From contig CANQCS010000002.1 in the NCBI GenBank assembly GCA_947589745.1, forward strand, positions 1 to 64,000: DNA of 64,000 nt. The letters run 5' to 3'. Shown in pieces: positions 55,106 through 63,937 of this stretch. The DNA comes from an uncultured Oscillospiraceae bacterium (GTDB taxonomy: Bacteria > Bacillota > Clostridia > Oscillospirales > Oscillospiraceae). Numbering within the stretch: position 1 is the first letter of the stretch; the number at the start of each line of letters is the position of its first letter. Position numbers and translations under genes: made by a program. The notes beneath the pieces were generated by a model. It was not told the DNA's origin. It saw only the letters and a list, made by a program, of their open reading frames with translations, and did no database searches.

Positions 55106-57388
55106 ATGAGAAGGAAATACCGGCTCCCGGCGGCGCTGCTGGCGCTGTGCCTGCTCCTGTCCCTGGCCGCCTGCGGCCGGGGGGACGCCGGCGGGGACAG
55201 CCCTGCGCCGGCGGACCTGGGCGATACCGTGTACACAAGGGAGCAGGTGTCCCTGCCCGGCGCCCTGGAGGACGTCACCGCGGGGTGTATCGCCGGGGAC
55301 CGCGCCTATCTCGCGGACCGGACCGGCGATGTCCGCCGCCTCTGGCGCGTGGACCTGGACGGCGGGGCGGAGGAGCTGCCCGGCTACACGCCCCTGGCCT
55401 ACCCGGCGGGGGGCGAGGGCAGCAGCCGCATCAGCGCGGTCCTTCCCGGCCCGGACGGAACGCTGTGGGTCCGGGAGCAGGCCGCTTACGCGGTCTACGA
55501 CCTGCCGGAGGACTTCGACCCGGAGACGGACAGCAAGGAGAGCTTCCTGTCGGACACCGGGGAGCAGGACGTCTACCGCCAACTGGATGAAGACGGGAAC
55601 GAGCTGCGGCGGGCGGACTACGCGCAGATGTGCCTGGACCTGGGCATCACCCGCTCCTTTGACGGCGCGGCCCCGGACAGCGCCGGGAACCTGTATACCC
55701 GCTATGAGGATACCATCCACGCCGTGGATGCGGCGCTGCGCCCCCTGTTCACGGCGGAGGACAAGGATCTCCGGAGCGGGCCGTTCGTCCTGGGCGGCGG
55801 CGTGGGCGCATGGAGCCGCCGGGAGAACGGCCTGACCGGGGAGACGGTGAGCCGGGTCCGGGAGCTGGACCCGGAGCGGCGGGACTGGGGCGCTGACCTG
55901 GGCCTGCCGGACAGCGCCGGAGCGGTCTGGCCCGGCGGCGGACGGTATCTCTTTTACTACGAGGACGGCGGCGTCCTCTGGGGCTGGGACGGGGAGAGCG
56001 GCCCCGTGGCGCTCCTGCCCTTCAGTGACCTGGGGGTCCCGCGGGAGGGCATCATGGGCCTGTCCGCCCTGGAGGACGGACGGTTCGCGGTGCTGGCGGA
56101 GCGCGGCGGCGGCGCGGAGCTGGCGGTGATCTCCCCGGCGGACCCGGACAGCCTGCCGGAGACTACGGTCCTGACCTACGCCACCCTGCAGCTCTCCGGC
56201 GTCATGCAGTCCGCAGTCAACACCTTCAACCAGAGCCATGACAACGTGCGGATCAAGATCAAAGACTACGCCTACGACCCCACCGATAATCCCGGGGCCA
56301 TGACCCAGTTGGTGACAGATATCCTGGCGGGGAACGTGCCGGATATCCTGGACACCGAGTCCCTGCCCATCCGCCAGCTGGCGGCCAAGGGCTACCTGGA
56401 GGACCTGTGGCCCTGGATCGACGCAGACCCGGACCTTGGCCGGGAGAACCTGATGCTGGGGCCCCTGGAGGCCTCGGAGCAGGACGGGAAGCTCTATCAG
56501 ATCTTCGAGCGCTTCACCATCCGTTTTGTGGCCGGGGCCGCCCAGGTGGTGGGCCAGCGCACCGGCTGGACCCTGGACGAGCTCCGGGCCGCCCTGCCGG
56601 AGGGCTGCGCCGTCCTGGACGCCGGGGCCACCAAGGCGGGCGTCCTGGCGGAGGTGATGCCCATGGAGCTGGACCGCTTCGTGGACTGGGAGACCGGGAC
56701 CTGTTCCTTTGCGGGGGACGAGTTCAGGGCCCTGCTGGCCTTCTGCGACAGCTTTCCCCTCACCGCCGGTGAGGACGGGGAGAGCGAGGACGCCCGGCTT
56801 CTGTCCGGGAGACAGATGCTGCTGGCCGACGGCCTCTACCGGCTCAAGGACTTCCAGACCATCGCCGCCCGGCTAGGCGGGGAGGCGTCTTTCGTGGGCT
56901 GGCCCAGCGGCAGCGGCGGCGGGAACTGCTTCGATATCCACTCCCACGCCCTGGCCATGTCCAGCGCCTGCCGGGACAAGGAGGCCGCCTGGGAGTTCAT
57001 GCGGCGTGTGCTGACGCCCCACTGGGATACCACCGAGCGCCCTGAGTCCATTGGCGGGTTCCTCATCAACAGGGCCGACTTCCAGAAGCAGGTGGACTAC
57101 GCCATGACGGAACACCTGGTCACCTATTCCGACGGCACAACGGTATCCGCCGACGGGGGATGGTTCCTGGATGGCCAGGAGGTCCCCTACCACGCCATGA
57201 CGGAGGAGGAGTACCGTTCATTCCTGGCGCTGTATGACAGCATCGGACGGATGTACAGCTATGACGAGGCTCTGTATGGTATCGTGGAGGAGCTGGCCGG
57301 TCCCTACTTCGCCGGGGACAAGAGCCTGGACGAGACCTGCAGCCTGATCCAAAACCGGGTGATGCTCTATGTCAATGAAAATCGCTGA
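55106..57388 (+). CDS. Large solute-binding lipoprotein 4
   Basis: 760 residues, the shortest paralog. Lipobox LSLAA-C23. Propeller-like half (about 30-345) with VYDLPEDFDPETD, a motif also present in the other three; MalE-like half from TTVLTYATLQLSGVMQSAVNTFNQSHDNVRIKIKDYAY, then AGNVPDILDTESLPIRQLAAKGYLEDLWPWIDADPD. 26 nt behind SBP 3. The permease start codon lies 20 nt before its stop, so translation is coupled. Confidence 0.9.
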   Translation: MRRKYRLPAALLALCLLLSLAACGRGDAGGDSPAPADLGDTVYTREQVSLPGALEDVTAGCIAGDRAYLADRTGDVRRLWRVDLDGGAEELPGYTPLAYPAGGEGSSRISAVLPGPDGTLWVREQAAYAVYDLPEDFDPETDSKESFLSDTGEQDVYRQLDEDGNELRRADYAQMCLDLGITRSFDGAAPDSAGNLYTRYEDTIHAVDAALRPLFTAEDKDLRSGPFVLGGGVGAWSRRENGLTGETVSRVRELDPERRDWGADLGLPDSAGAVWPGGGRYLFYYEDGGVLWGWDGESGPVALLPFSDLGVPREGIMGLSALEDGRFAVLAERGGGAELAVISPADPDSLPETTVLTYATLQLSGVMQSAVNTFNQSHDNVRIKIKDYAYDPTDNPGAMTQLVTDILAGNVPDILDTESLPIRQLAAKGYLEDLWPWIDADPDLGRENLMLGPLEASEQDGKLYQIFERFTIRFVAGAAQVVGQRTGWTLDELRAALPEGCAVLDAGATKAGVLAEVMPMELDRFVDWETGTCSFAGDEFRALLAFCDSFPLTAGEDGESEDARLLSGRQMLLADGLYRLKDFQTIAARLGGEASFVGWPSGSGGGNCFDIHSHALAMSSACRDKEAAWEFMRRVLTPHWDTTERPESIGGFLINRADFQKQVDYAMTEHLVTYSDGTTVSADGGWFLDGQEVPYHAMTEEEYRSFLALYDSIGRMYSYDEALYGIVEELAGPYFAGDKSLDETCSLIQNRVMLYVNENR
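57303..57388 (+). repeat. 86-bp exact direct repeat, copy in SBP 4
   Basis: Matches 54994-55079. Here the ATG at 57369 within it is used by the permease gene; in SBP 3 the matching ATG leads only to a nine-codon frame. Confidence 0.95.
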
Positions 57389-58343
57389 AGCCAAAACAAA
57401 ACTGAAAAAGGAGCCCAAGCCTAAAAAGACGAAGCAGCCCAAGCCCAAGCTCACCAAGGCCGAGGCCTGGGAGCGGGCGAACATGAAGGTAAAGGACGTG
57501 CTCTCGTCCCTGTGCTTCTCCGGGCCCAGCTTCCTGGGGGTGTCGGTGTTCTTCATCCTGCCCTTCCTGGTGGTGGTGTACTACTCCGTCATCCGGGCCC
57601 CCAGCAACCCGGAGTTCGTGGGCCTGGACAACTTCATCGCTGTGCTCCAGAACTCCTCCTTCCAGACGGCGGCCAAGAACACCGCCATGTTCTCCCTTAT
57701 CTCGGTGCCCCTGGCGGTGGTGCTGAGCCTGGGGCTGGCCCTGATCCTGGAGTGCCGCATCCCCTGCAAGAGCCTCTTCCGCACCTTCTTCCTCAGCCCC
57801 ATGATGGTCCCCGTGGCGTCGGTGGTGCTGATCTGGCAGGTCATCTTCCACTACCGGGGGACCCTCAACGTATTTCTCGCCCACTTCGGCGTGGACCCGG
57901 TCGATTGGCTCAACAGCCCCTACTGCCTGTGGGTGATCGTGGTGCTCTTCCTCTGGAAGAATCTGGGATACTTCATGATCCTCTTCATGGCCGCCCTCAA
58001 CAACATCCCCAAGGAGCTGCTGGAGGTGGCCGACGTGGAGGGCGCCTCGGCGGCCCACAAGTTCTTCAACATCAAGCTGCGCTATCTGTCCCCCACGGTG
58101 CTCTTCGTGGCCATCCTGGCCATCATCAACTCCTTCAAGGTGTTCCGGGAGATCTACCTGCTGGTGGGGGCCTATCCGTACATCGGGCTGTATATGATGC
58201 AGCACTTCATGAACAACACATTTGCCAACTTTGACTATCAGAAGATGTCCACCGCGGCGGTGCTGATGGCGCTGGTGCTGGTGGTTTTGATCGCTTTGCT
58301 CTTCAAGATCGAGGACGTCTTCGGAAAGGATGTGGAGGGATGA
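57369..58343 (+). CDS. ABC transporter permease, MalF/UgpA type
   Basis: 324 residues. A lysine-proline-rich cytoplasmic N-terminus (2-40, EPKPKKTKQPKPKLTK) and six membrane helices. The EAA loop that meets the ATPase is EVADVEGASAAHKFFNIKLRYLSP. ATG 57369 overlaps SBP 4 by 20 nt; ATG 57375 is also possible. Its stop overlaps the next permease start by 4 nt. Confidence 0.94.
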   Translation: MSMKIAEAKTKLKKEPKPKKTKQPKPKLTKAEAWERANMKVKDVLSSLCFSGPSFLGVSVFFILPFLVVVYYSVIRAPSNPEFVGLDNFIAVLQNSSFQTAAKNTAMFSLISVPLAVVLSLGLALILECRIPCKSLFRTFFLSPMMVPVASVVLIWQVIFHYRGTLNVFLAHFGVDPVDWLNSPYCLWVIVVLFLWKNLGYFMILFMAALNNIPKELLEVADVEGASAAHKFFNIKLRYLSPTVLFVAILAIINSFKVFREIYLLVGAYPYIGLYMMQHFMNNTFANFDYQKMSTAAVLMALVLVVLIALLFKIEDVFGKDVEG

Positions 58344-59227
58344 TCAAAAAGCGGTACTTCGCGCGCTTCCTGCTGACGCTCCTGGCGGCGGCCTTCGCCC
58401 TCCTGTTCCTGATGCCCACGGTGCTGACCATCACCAACTCCTTCATGACCCAGAGCGAGATCAGCGCCAACTACGGCCAGATCTTCACCAACGTCACCGG
58501 CGGCGAGGGCAAGGCGTATATCTCCGAGACCGTCAACCTGAAATTCATCCCGGACAAGGTCACCTTCAGCCAGTACATCAACACCCTGATCCGCAGCCCG
58601 GACTACCTGCTGAAGTTCTGGAACTCGGTGATCCTGGTGGTGCCCATCGTGCTGCTCCAGCTGGCGGTGGCCTCCATCACCGCCTACGGCTTCACCCGCT
58701 GGCGGGGCAAGGTCCGGGCCTTTCTGTTCTTCTTCTACGTGATATTGATGCTGATGCCGGTGCAGGTGACCCTGGTGCCCAACTTCCTGGTCAGCCAGTG
58801 GCTGGGGCTCATCAACACCCGGTGGTCCATCATCTTCCCCGGCATGTTCGCGCCGTTCTCGGTGTTCCTGCTGACCAAATCCATGCGGCGCATCCCCGGC
58901 TCCCTCATTGAGGCGGCCAAGCTGGACGGCTCCAGCGAGTGGCAGATCTTCAAGGACATCTGCCTGCCCCAGTGCCGCAGCGCCCTGTACTCCATCGCCA
59001 TCTTGGTCTTCATCGACTACTGGAACATGGTGGAGCAGCCGGTGGTGCTGCTCAGCGACGCCAGCAAGCAGCCGCTCTCCGTGTACCTCTCCACCATCAA
59101 CACCAGCGAGGTGGGCCTGGCCTTCGCCATCGCCACCATCTACATGGTGCCGTGCATCCTCCTGTTCCTCCACGGCGAGGACTACCTGGTGGAGGGCATC
59201 GCGCACCAGGGCTCCGTCAAGGGCTGA
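58340..59227 (+). CDS. ABC transporter permease, MalG/UgpE type
   Basis: 295 residues, six membrane helices, with an enlarged first outer loop (about 35-85: FMTQSEISANYGQIFTNVTGGEGKAY). EAA loop IEAAKLDGSSEWQIFKDICLPQCRSAL. Forms the channel with the MalF-type partner. Confidence 0.94.
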   Translation: MIKKRYFARFLLTLLAAAFALLFLMPTVLTITNSFMTQSEISANYGQIFTNVTGGEGKAYISETVNLKFIPDKVTFSQYINTLIRSPDYLLKFWNSVILVVPIVLLQLAVASITAYGFTRWRGKVRAFLFFFYVILMLMPVQVTLVPNFLVSQWLGLINTRWSIIFPGMFAPFSVFLLTKSMRRIPGSLIEAAKLDGSSEWQIFKDICLPQCRSALYSIAILVFIDYWNMVEQPVVLLSDASKQPLSVYLSTINTSEVGLAFAIATIYMVPCILLFLHGEDYLVEGIAHQGSVKG

Positions 59228-59258
59228 TACCACACTCCATGTGAAAGGATCGAACGCT

Positions 59259-61568
59259 ATGGAAGTCAAAGAGAAGTCTAAGAAGCGGGAGCTCATCAAG
59301 ACCATCGCCATCGTGTTCCTGGCGGTGCTGCTGGTGCTGACCCTGTTTTCCAATACCATCATGAACTACTCCCTGCCGGAGGTGGCCACCCAGCGCATCA
59401 CCAGCGGCACCATCAACGCCCGCATCCGGGGCAGCGGCACCGTGGCCGCCACGGAGAGCTACGAGGTCATCATCGACCAGACCCGTGAGGTCCGCACCGT
59501 CTGCGTCAAGGTGGGCGACAGCGTGGAGCAGGGGGACGTGCTGTTCATCCTGGGGGACATGGAGAGCACCGAGCTCCAGACCGCCCAGGACACCCTCCGG
59601 GACCTGAACACCCAGTACCAGACCCGGCTGCTCCAGCTGTCCAAGACCTACGCCACCGACGACCGTGAGGTGGAGAAGATGCAGGAGGACCTGGAGAAGG
59701 CCACTAAGGACCGGGACGAGAACCTGGTGACCCAGGCCGACGAGACGGCCCTGGTCAACGCCAAGGGCGAGGTGACCGCCGCCAAGAACGAGGTCAAGCG
59801 GCTGGAGGCCGCCATCAAGGACCTGAACCGGACCATGTCCAGCGACGAGACGGTGGCCAAGGCCCAGGAGCTGGTGAGCGAGCTGAAGAGCGAGATCTCC
59901 TCCCTGGAGGGCGAGATCTCCTCCCTGGAGGGCAGCATCGAGAGCCAGACGGACGGCATCCGCGCCCTGGAGAAGCAGTATGAGGACATCCAGGGCGGCA
60001 ACACCAGCCTGGAGCGCCAGATCGAGGACGCGCGGCAGGCGGTGGACGTGGCCTACAGCGCCGTCGCCTCCGCCCAGAACAAGCAGACCAGCGACTGGAT
60101 CGCGTACAACGCGGTGCTCTGGGAGTTCTTCGGCCAGGTGGAGGCGGCCTATAAGACCCCCATGACCCAGAGCGACTGGACCGCGTGGAAGGAGTACGAG
60201 AGCTACCTCAACGCCAGCGGCACCGGCTTCTCCGAGCCCTTCCCGCTGAACGCCACCCAGCAGATCTACTGCGAGGCGTACCTGACGGACGCCAACCGGG
60301 CCCAGACGCCCGCGGTGAGCGGCGGGGAGAGTGAGGACAGCGGGGCCGAGACCGCCGCGGAGCCCCCCGTGCCGGACACGCAGTACACCCTGCGGGACTA
60401 CCAGACGGTGTATACCGCGCTGCTGGCGGACCAGAGCGCGGTGGCCGAGGCGGAGCAGGCGTACTACGACGCCCAGACCGCGCTCCAGCGCCTCCAGGCG
60501 GACCTGGGCATCGCCATCGGCGATATCAACGACGACCGCGGCGACAAGCTGGAGGAGATCAGCGAGGCCCGGGAGAAGCTCCGGAAGACCCAGCTGGAGC
60601 TCTCCGACGCCAATACCCAGATGCAGTCCCTCCAGCTCCAGCTCCAGGACGCCCAGCTGTCCCTGGACGCCGCCAAGGAGGCCAACAGCGGGCTCCAGAA
60701 GCAGATCGACGACACCACCGCCGCCATGGAGGCGGCCCAGGATGTGGCCGCCGACCTGGAGAAGACGGCCACCGACATGGAGACGGAGCTGAACGAGAAG
60801 AAGGCGGCCTATGAGGCCGCGGTGAACAGCGTGGCGTCCGCCCAGCGGGCCCTGGAGGACTACCTCACCGGCAAGGACATCGACAAGCAGCTCAATAACC
60901 TGGAGCTCCAGAACATGCGGGACGACATCTCCCGGCAGCAGGAGGCGGTGGACAAGCTAAAGGCCGACGTGATCGACACGGAGGTGAAGGCCAACGTCTC
61001 CGGCACCGTCACCGCCATCAACGTCAGCGCCGGCAAGGAGACCACCGCCGGTTCCGCCATGGCCGTCATCGACGTGGTGGACCGGGGCTACACCGTCCGG
61101 GTGTCCGTCACCCGGGAGCAGGCCCAGCAGGTGAAGCCCGGCGACACTGCCGAGGTCACCAACTACTACGGCTGGGGCCGGACCCTGGAGGCCACCCTGG
61201 AGCAGATCGTGGCGGACCCGGAGTCCCAGGGCCAGCGCCGCATCCTGGTGTTCCGGGTCACCGGCGACGTGGACCCCGGCACCAACATCACCCTCTCCAT
61301 CGGCCAGCGCAGCACCACCATGGACACCATCGTGCCCAAGAGCGCCCTGCGGGAGGACTCCAACGGCCACTTCGTGCTGGTGGTCACCAGCCGCAGCACA
61401 CCCCTGGGCAACCGCTACACCGCCACCCGGGTGGACGTGGAGGTCCTGGCGGAGGATGACACCAACGCCGCCGTCAGCGGCCTCACCGCCAACGACTACG
61501 TGATCACCACCTCCAGCGCGCCCCTGGCCGCCGGCAGCCAGGTCCGCCTGGTGGAGGACCCGTCATGA
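59259..61568 (+). CDS. HlyD/MacA-like membrane fusion protein with a very long coiled coil
   Basis: 769 residues from ATG 59259. Membrane helix at about 14-31, a first half lipoyl-like segment (ITSGTINARIRGSGTVAATESYEV .. VCVKVGDSVEQGDVLFILGD), a coiled-coil hairpin spanning roughly 95-565 broken by a non-helical insert near 360-385, then the second half lipoyl segment (IDTEVKANVSGTVTAINVSAGKETTAGSAMAVI) and a beta-barrel domain. MacA/HlyD proteins usually link an exporter to an outer channel; a Gram-positive has no outer membrane, so here it may reach across the thick wall. 31 nt after the second permease. Confidence 0.9.
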   Translation: MEVKEKSKKRELIKTIAIVFLAVLLVLTLFSNTIMNYSLPEVATQRITSGTINARIRGSGTVAATESYEVIIDQTREVRTVCVKVGDSVEQGDVLFILGDMESTELQTAQDTLRDLNTQYQTRLLQLSKTYATDDREVEKMQEDLEKATKDRDENLVTQADETALVNAKGEVTAAKNEVKRLEAAIKDLNRTMSSDETVAKAQELVSELKSEISSLEGEISSLEGSIESQTDGIRALEKQYEDIQGGNTSLERQIEDARQAVDVAYSAVASAQNKQTSDWIAYNAVLWEFFGQVEAAYKTPMTQSDWTAWKEYESYLNASGTGFSEPFPLNATQQIYCEAYLTDANRAQTPAVSGGESEDSGAETAAEPPVPDTQYTLRDYQTVYTALLADQSAVAEAEQAYYDAQTALQRLQADLGIAIGDINDDRGDKLEEISEAREKLRKTQLELSDANTQMQSLQLQLQDAQLSLDAAKEANSGLQKQIDDTTAAMEAAQDVAADLEKTATDMETELNEKKAAYEAAVNSVASAQRALEDYLTGKDIDKQLNNLELQNMRDDISRQQEAVDKLKADVIDTEVKANVSGTVTAINVSAGKETTAGSAMAVIDVVDRGYTVRVSVTREQAQQVKPGDTAEVTNYYGWGRTLEATLEQIVADPESQGQRRILVFRVTGDVDPGTNITLSIGQRSTTMDTIVPKSALREDSNGHFVLVVTSRSTPLGNRYTATRVDVEVLAEDDTNAAVSGLTANDYVITTSSAPLAAGSQVRLVEDPS

Positions 61569-62689
61569 CGCGGCCCCATCCCATCCGCAGCGCCAGGGCC
61601 GCCATCAAGGGGTTCGGGTTCAAGCAGTGGTTCCTGCTCATTCTGAATATCGTCCTGGTGCTGGGCTCTGTCGCCTGCCTCCTGGGCCTGCGGACGGTGA
61701 GCCATGCCCTCATCACCCTGGATGCGGCGGACCGATTCCGGGGGGAGAGCGAGCTCCGCTTCGCCCAGCTGGCCGCCTTTCTGCCGGTGGGGCAGGGGAA
61801 GACGGAGGAGGACATCTTCCGCTTCCGCCAGAGCCTGGACACCGCCCTTACGGAGCAGTCCATGGAGGTCCCGGAGAAGGGCAGCCTGTACATCGACGCC
61901 TACAGCGGCCCGGCCGATCTCACCGCCAGCACGGAGAACGGCACCGCCTCGGTGACCGCCCTGGGCGTGGGAGGGGACTTCTTCTACTTCCACCCCCTGC
62001 CCCTGTTGGGCGGGTCCTACATCGACGAGGACGACCTGATGGACGACCTGGTGGTGCTGGACGAGGAGATGGCCTGGCGGCTGTACGGCAGCACGGACCT
62101 GGCCGGTATGACGGTCTACCTCAACGAGACGCCCTTCGTGGTCTCCGGCGTGGTGGCCCGGGAGACGGACTTCGCCACCGCCCGGTCCTACACCGGCGGG
62201 GGCGGCGTGTTCCTGTCCTGGTCCGCCCTGGCCCGGCTGGTGGAGGACGCCCAGATCGACTGCTATGAGCTGGTCATGCCGGACCCCATCTCCAACTACG
62301 CCAAGGGCGTGGTGGAGGACAACTTCTCCGTGGGCAGCGGCGACATCGTGGAGAACAGCGGGCGCTACAGGCCGGGCCGCCTCCTGGAGGTCATCCGGGG
62401 CTACGGGGAGCGGTCCATGCGGGTCAACGGCGTCATCTACCCCTACTGGGAGAACGCCGCCCGGCTGACGGAGGACTATGCGGCGCTGCTGATGCTGCTG
62501 GCGGTGCTGCTGGCGCTGTGCCCCGCGATCTTCGCGCTGGTGCTGGGCATCCGGGCCCTGCGCCGGAGCTGGAAGCAGGCCAAAGAGACGATCCCCGCCA
62601 GGATCGAGGCCGCCGCCGAGCAGCGCAAGGAGGAGCGCCTGGAGAAGGCGTACAAGAAGAAGACAGGAGGCGGCGGCGAGAATGGCTGA
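61565..62689 (+). CDS. MacB/FtsX-like protein reduced to two membrane helices
   Basis: 374 residues. Helix 1 at 21-42, an outer domain (about 45-300) that resembles the MacB periplasmic core (LGVGGDFFYFHPLPLLGGSYI, VVLDEEMAWRLYGSTDLAGMTVYLNETPFVVSGVV), helix 2 at about 304-331, then a basic, glutamate-rich tail. Standard MacB/FtsX proteins have four helices; the three-helix C-terminal group is missing, so it cannot form the usual transporter alone. Overlaps the HlyD-like gene by 4 nt and the ATPase gene by 8 nt. Confidence 0.85.
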   Translation: MTRPHPIRSARAAIKGFGFKQWFLLILNIVLVLGSVACLLGLRTVSHALITLDAADRFRGESELRFAQLAAFLPVGQGKTEEDIFRFRQSLDTALTEQSMEVPEKGSLYIDAYSGPADLTASTENGTASVTALGVGGDFFYFHPLPLLGGSYIDEDDLMDDLVVLDEEMAWRLYGSTDLAGMTVYLNETPFVVSGVVARETDFATARSYTGGGGVFLSWSALARLVEDAQIDCYELVMPDPISNYAKGVVEDNFSVGSGDIVENSGRYRPGRLLEVIRGYGERSMRVNGVIYPYWENAARLTEDYAALLMLLAVLLALCPAIFALVLGIRALRRSWKQAKETIPARIEAAAEQRKEERLEKAYKKKTGGGGENG

Positions 62690-63881
62690 CCTGAGCCTGC
62701 GAGGCGTGAAAAAGGTATACGACAACTCCGTGGTGGCGGTGCAGGACTTCGACCTGGAGATCGCGGACAAGGAGTTCATCGTCCTGGTAGGGCCCTCCGG
62801 CTGCGGCAAGTCCACCACCCTGCGGATGGTGGCGGGCCTGGAGGCCATCACCGAGGGGGAGATCTACATCGGCGGGAAGAAGGTCAACAACGTCCCGCCC
62901 AAGGACCGGGACATCGCCATGGTGTTCCAGAACTACGCCCTCTACCCCCACATGACCGTCTATGACAACATCGCCTACGGCCTGAAGCTGCGGAAGTTCC
63001 CCAAGCGGGTCATCGACCAGAAAGTCCGGGAGGCGGCGGAGATCCTGGATATCTCCGAGCTGCTGAAGCGCAAGCCCAAGGCCCTCTCCGGCGGCCAGCG
63101 CCAGCGGGTGGCCATCGGCCGGGCCATCGTCCGGGAGCCCCAGGTGTTCCTGATGGACGAGCCCCTCAGCAACCTGGACGCCAAGCTCCGCAACCAGATG
63201 CGGGCGGAGATCATCAAGCTGCGCCAGCGCATCCAGACCACCTTCATCTACGTCACCCACGACCAGACCGAGGCCATGACCCTGGGGGACCGGATCGTGA
63301 TCATGAAGGACGGCTTCATCCAGCAGGTGGGGACGCCCCAGGAGGTGTTCCACCACCCGGCCAACCTCTTTGTGGCGGGCTTCATCGGCACGCCCCAGAT
63401 GAACTTCTTCGACGCGCGGCTCGTCCGGGAGGGGGACCGCTACCGGGTGGAGCTGGGCGGGGCCCACGTGGAGCTGACGCCGGAGAAGTCGGCGCGGCTG
63501 GCCGCCAACGGCGTGGGCACCGGGGAGGTCACCCTGGGCGTCCGCCCGGAGCACCTGTCCCTGACGGAGGCGGACAACGCCATCTTCGCCTCGGTGGACG
63601 TGACCGAGATGATGGGCAGCGCGGTCCACATCCACGTGGACGCCCTGGGGCGGGACGTGGTCATCGTGGTGCCGGTGTCCGAGGACGCGGCGGAGGCGGA
63701 CCAGAAGATGATGCCCATGGGCACCCCGGTGCGCTTCACCTTCCGGGGCAGCGCCGCCCACGTGTTCGACCGGGAGACCGGCCTGAACCTGGAGCGCTCC
63801 GCGCCCCCCGCGCCGGACCCCCCCGCCCGGGAGGGCGTGGGCGACCCGTTCCAGGAGACGGCGGAGGCCGTAGAACAATAA
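62682..63881 (+). CDS. ABC transporter ATPase, MalK/UgpC type
   Basis: 399 residues. Walker A GPSGCGKST (37-45), signature LSGGQRQR near 136, Walker B VFLMDEP near 157 followed by LSNLDAKLRNQMRAE, H-switch in YVTHDQTEAM, and a C-terminal TOBE/OB domain (about 235-370) as in MalK, UgpC and MsmK. This is the importer class, not the LolD/MacB class. It is the only ATPase gene of the locus. A short acidic-proline tail (APPAPDPPAREGVGD) ends it. Confidence 0.95.
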   Translation: MADLSLRGVKKVYDNSVVAVQDFDLEIADKEFIVLVGPSGCGKSTTLRMVAGLEAITEGEIYIGGKKVNNVPPKDRDIAMVFQNYALYPHMTVYDNIAYGLKLRKFPKRVIDQKVREAAEILDISELLKRKPKALSGGQRQRVAIGRAIVREPQVFLMDEPLSNLDAKLRNQMRAEIIKLRQRIQTTFIYVTHDQTEAMTLGDRIVIMKDGFIQQVGTPQEVFHHPANLFVAGFIGTPQMNFFDARLVREGDRYRVELGGAHVELTPEKSARLAANGVGTGEVTLGVRPEHLSLTEADNAIFASVDVTEMMGSAVHIHVDALGRDVVIVVPVSEDAAEADQKMMPMGTPVRFTFRGSAAHVFDRETGLNLERSAPPAPDPPAREGVGDPFQETAEAVEQ

Positions 63882-63890
63882 CTGAGGCAG

Positions 63891-63937
63891 AAAAAGTTCC
63901 GCCCCGGCTCAAAGGGAGAGCCGGGGCGGAACTTTTT
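63891..63937 (+). terminator. Terminator of the transporter locus
   Basis: Perfect 20-bp stem (arms 63891-63910 and 63918-63937) with core GTTCCGCCCCGGCTC, 7-nt loop, six T. Symmetric enough to work in both directions. Confidence 0.95.
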
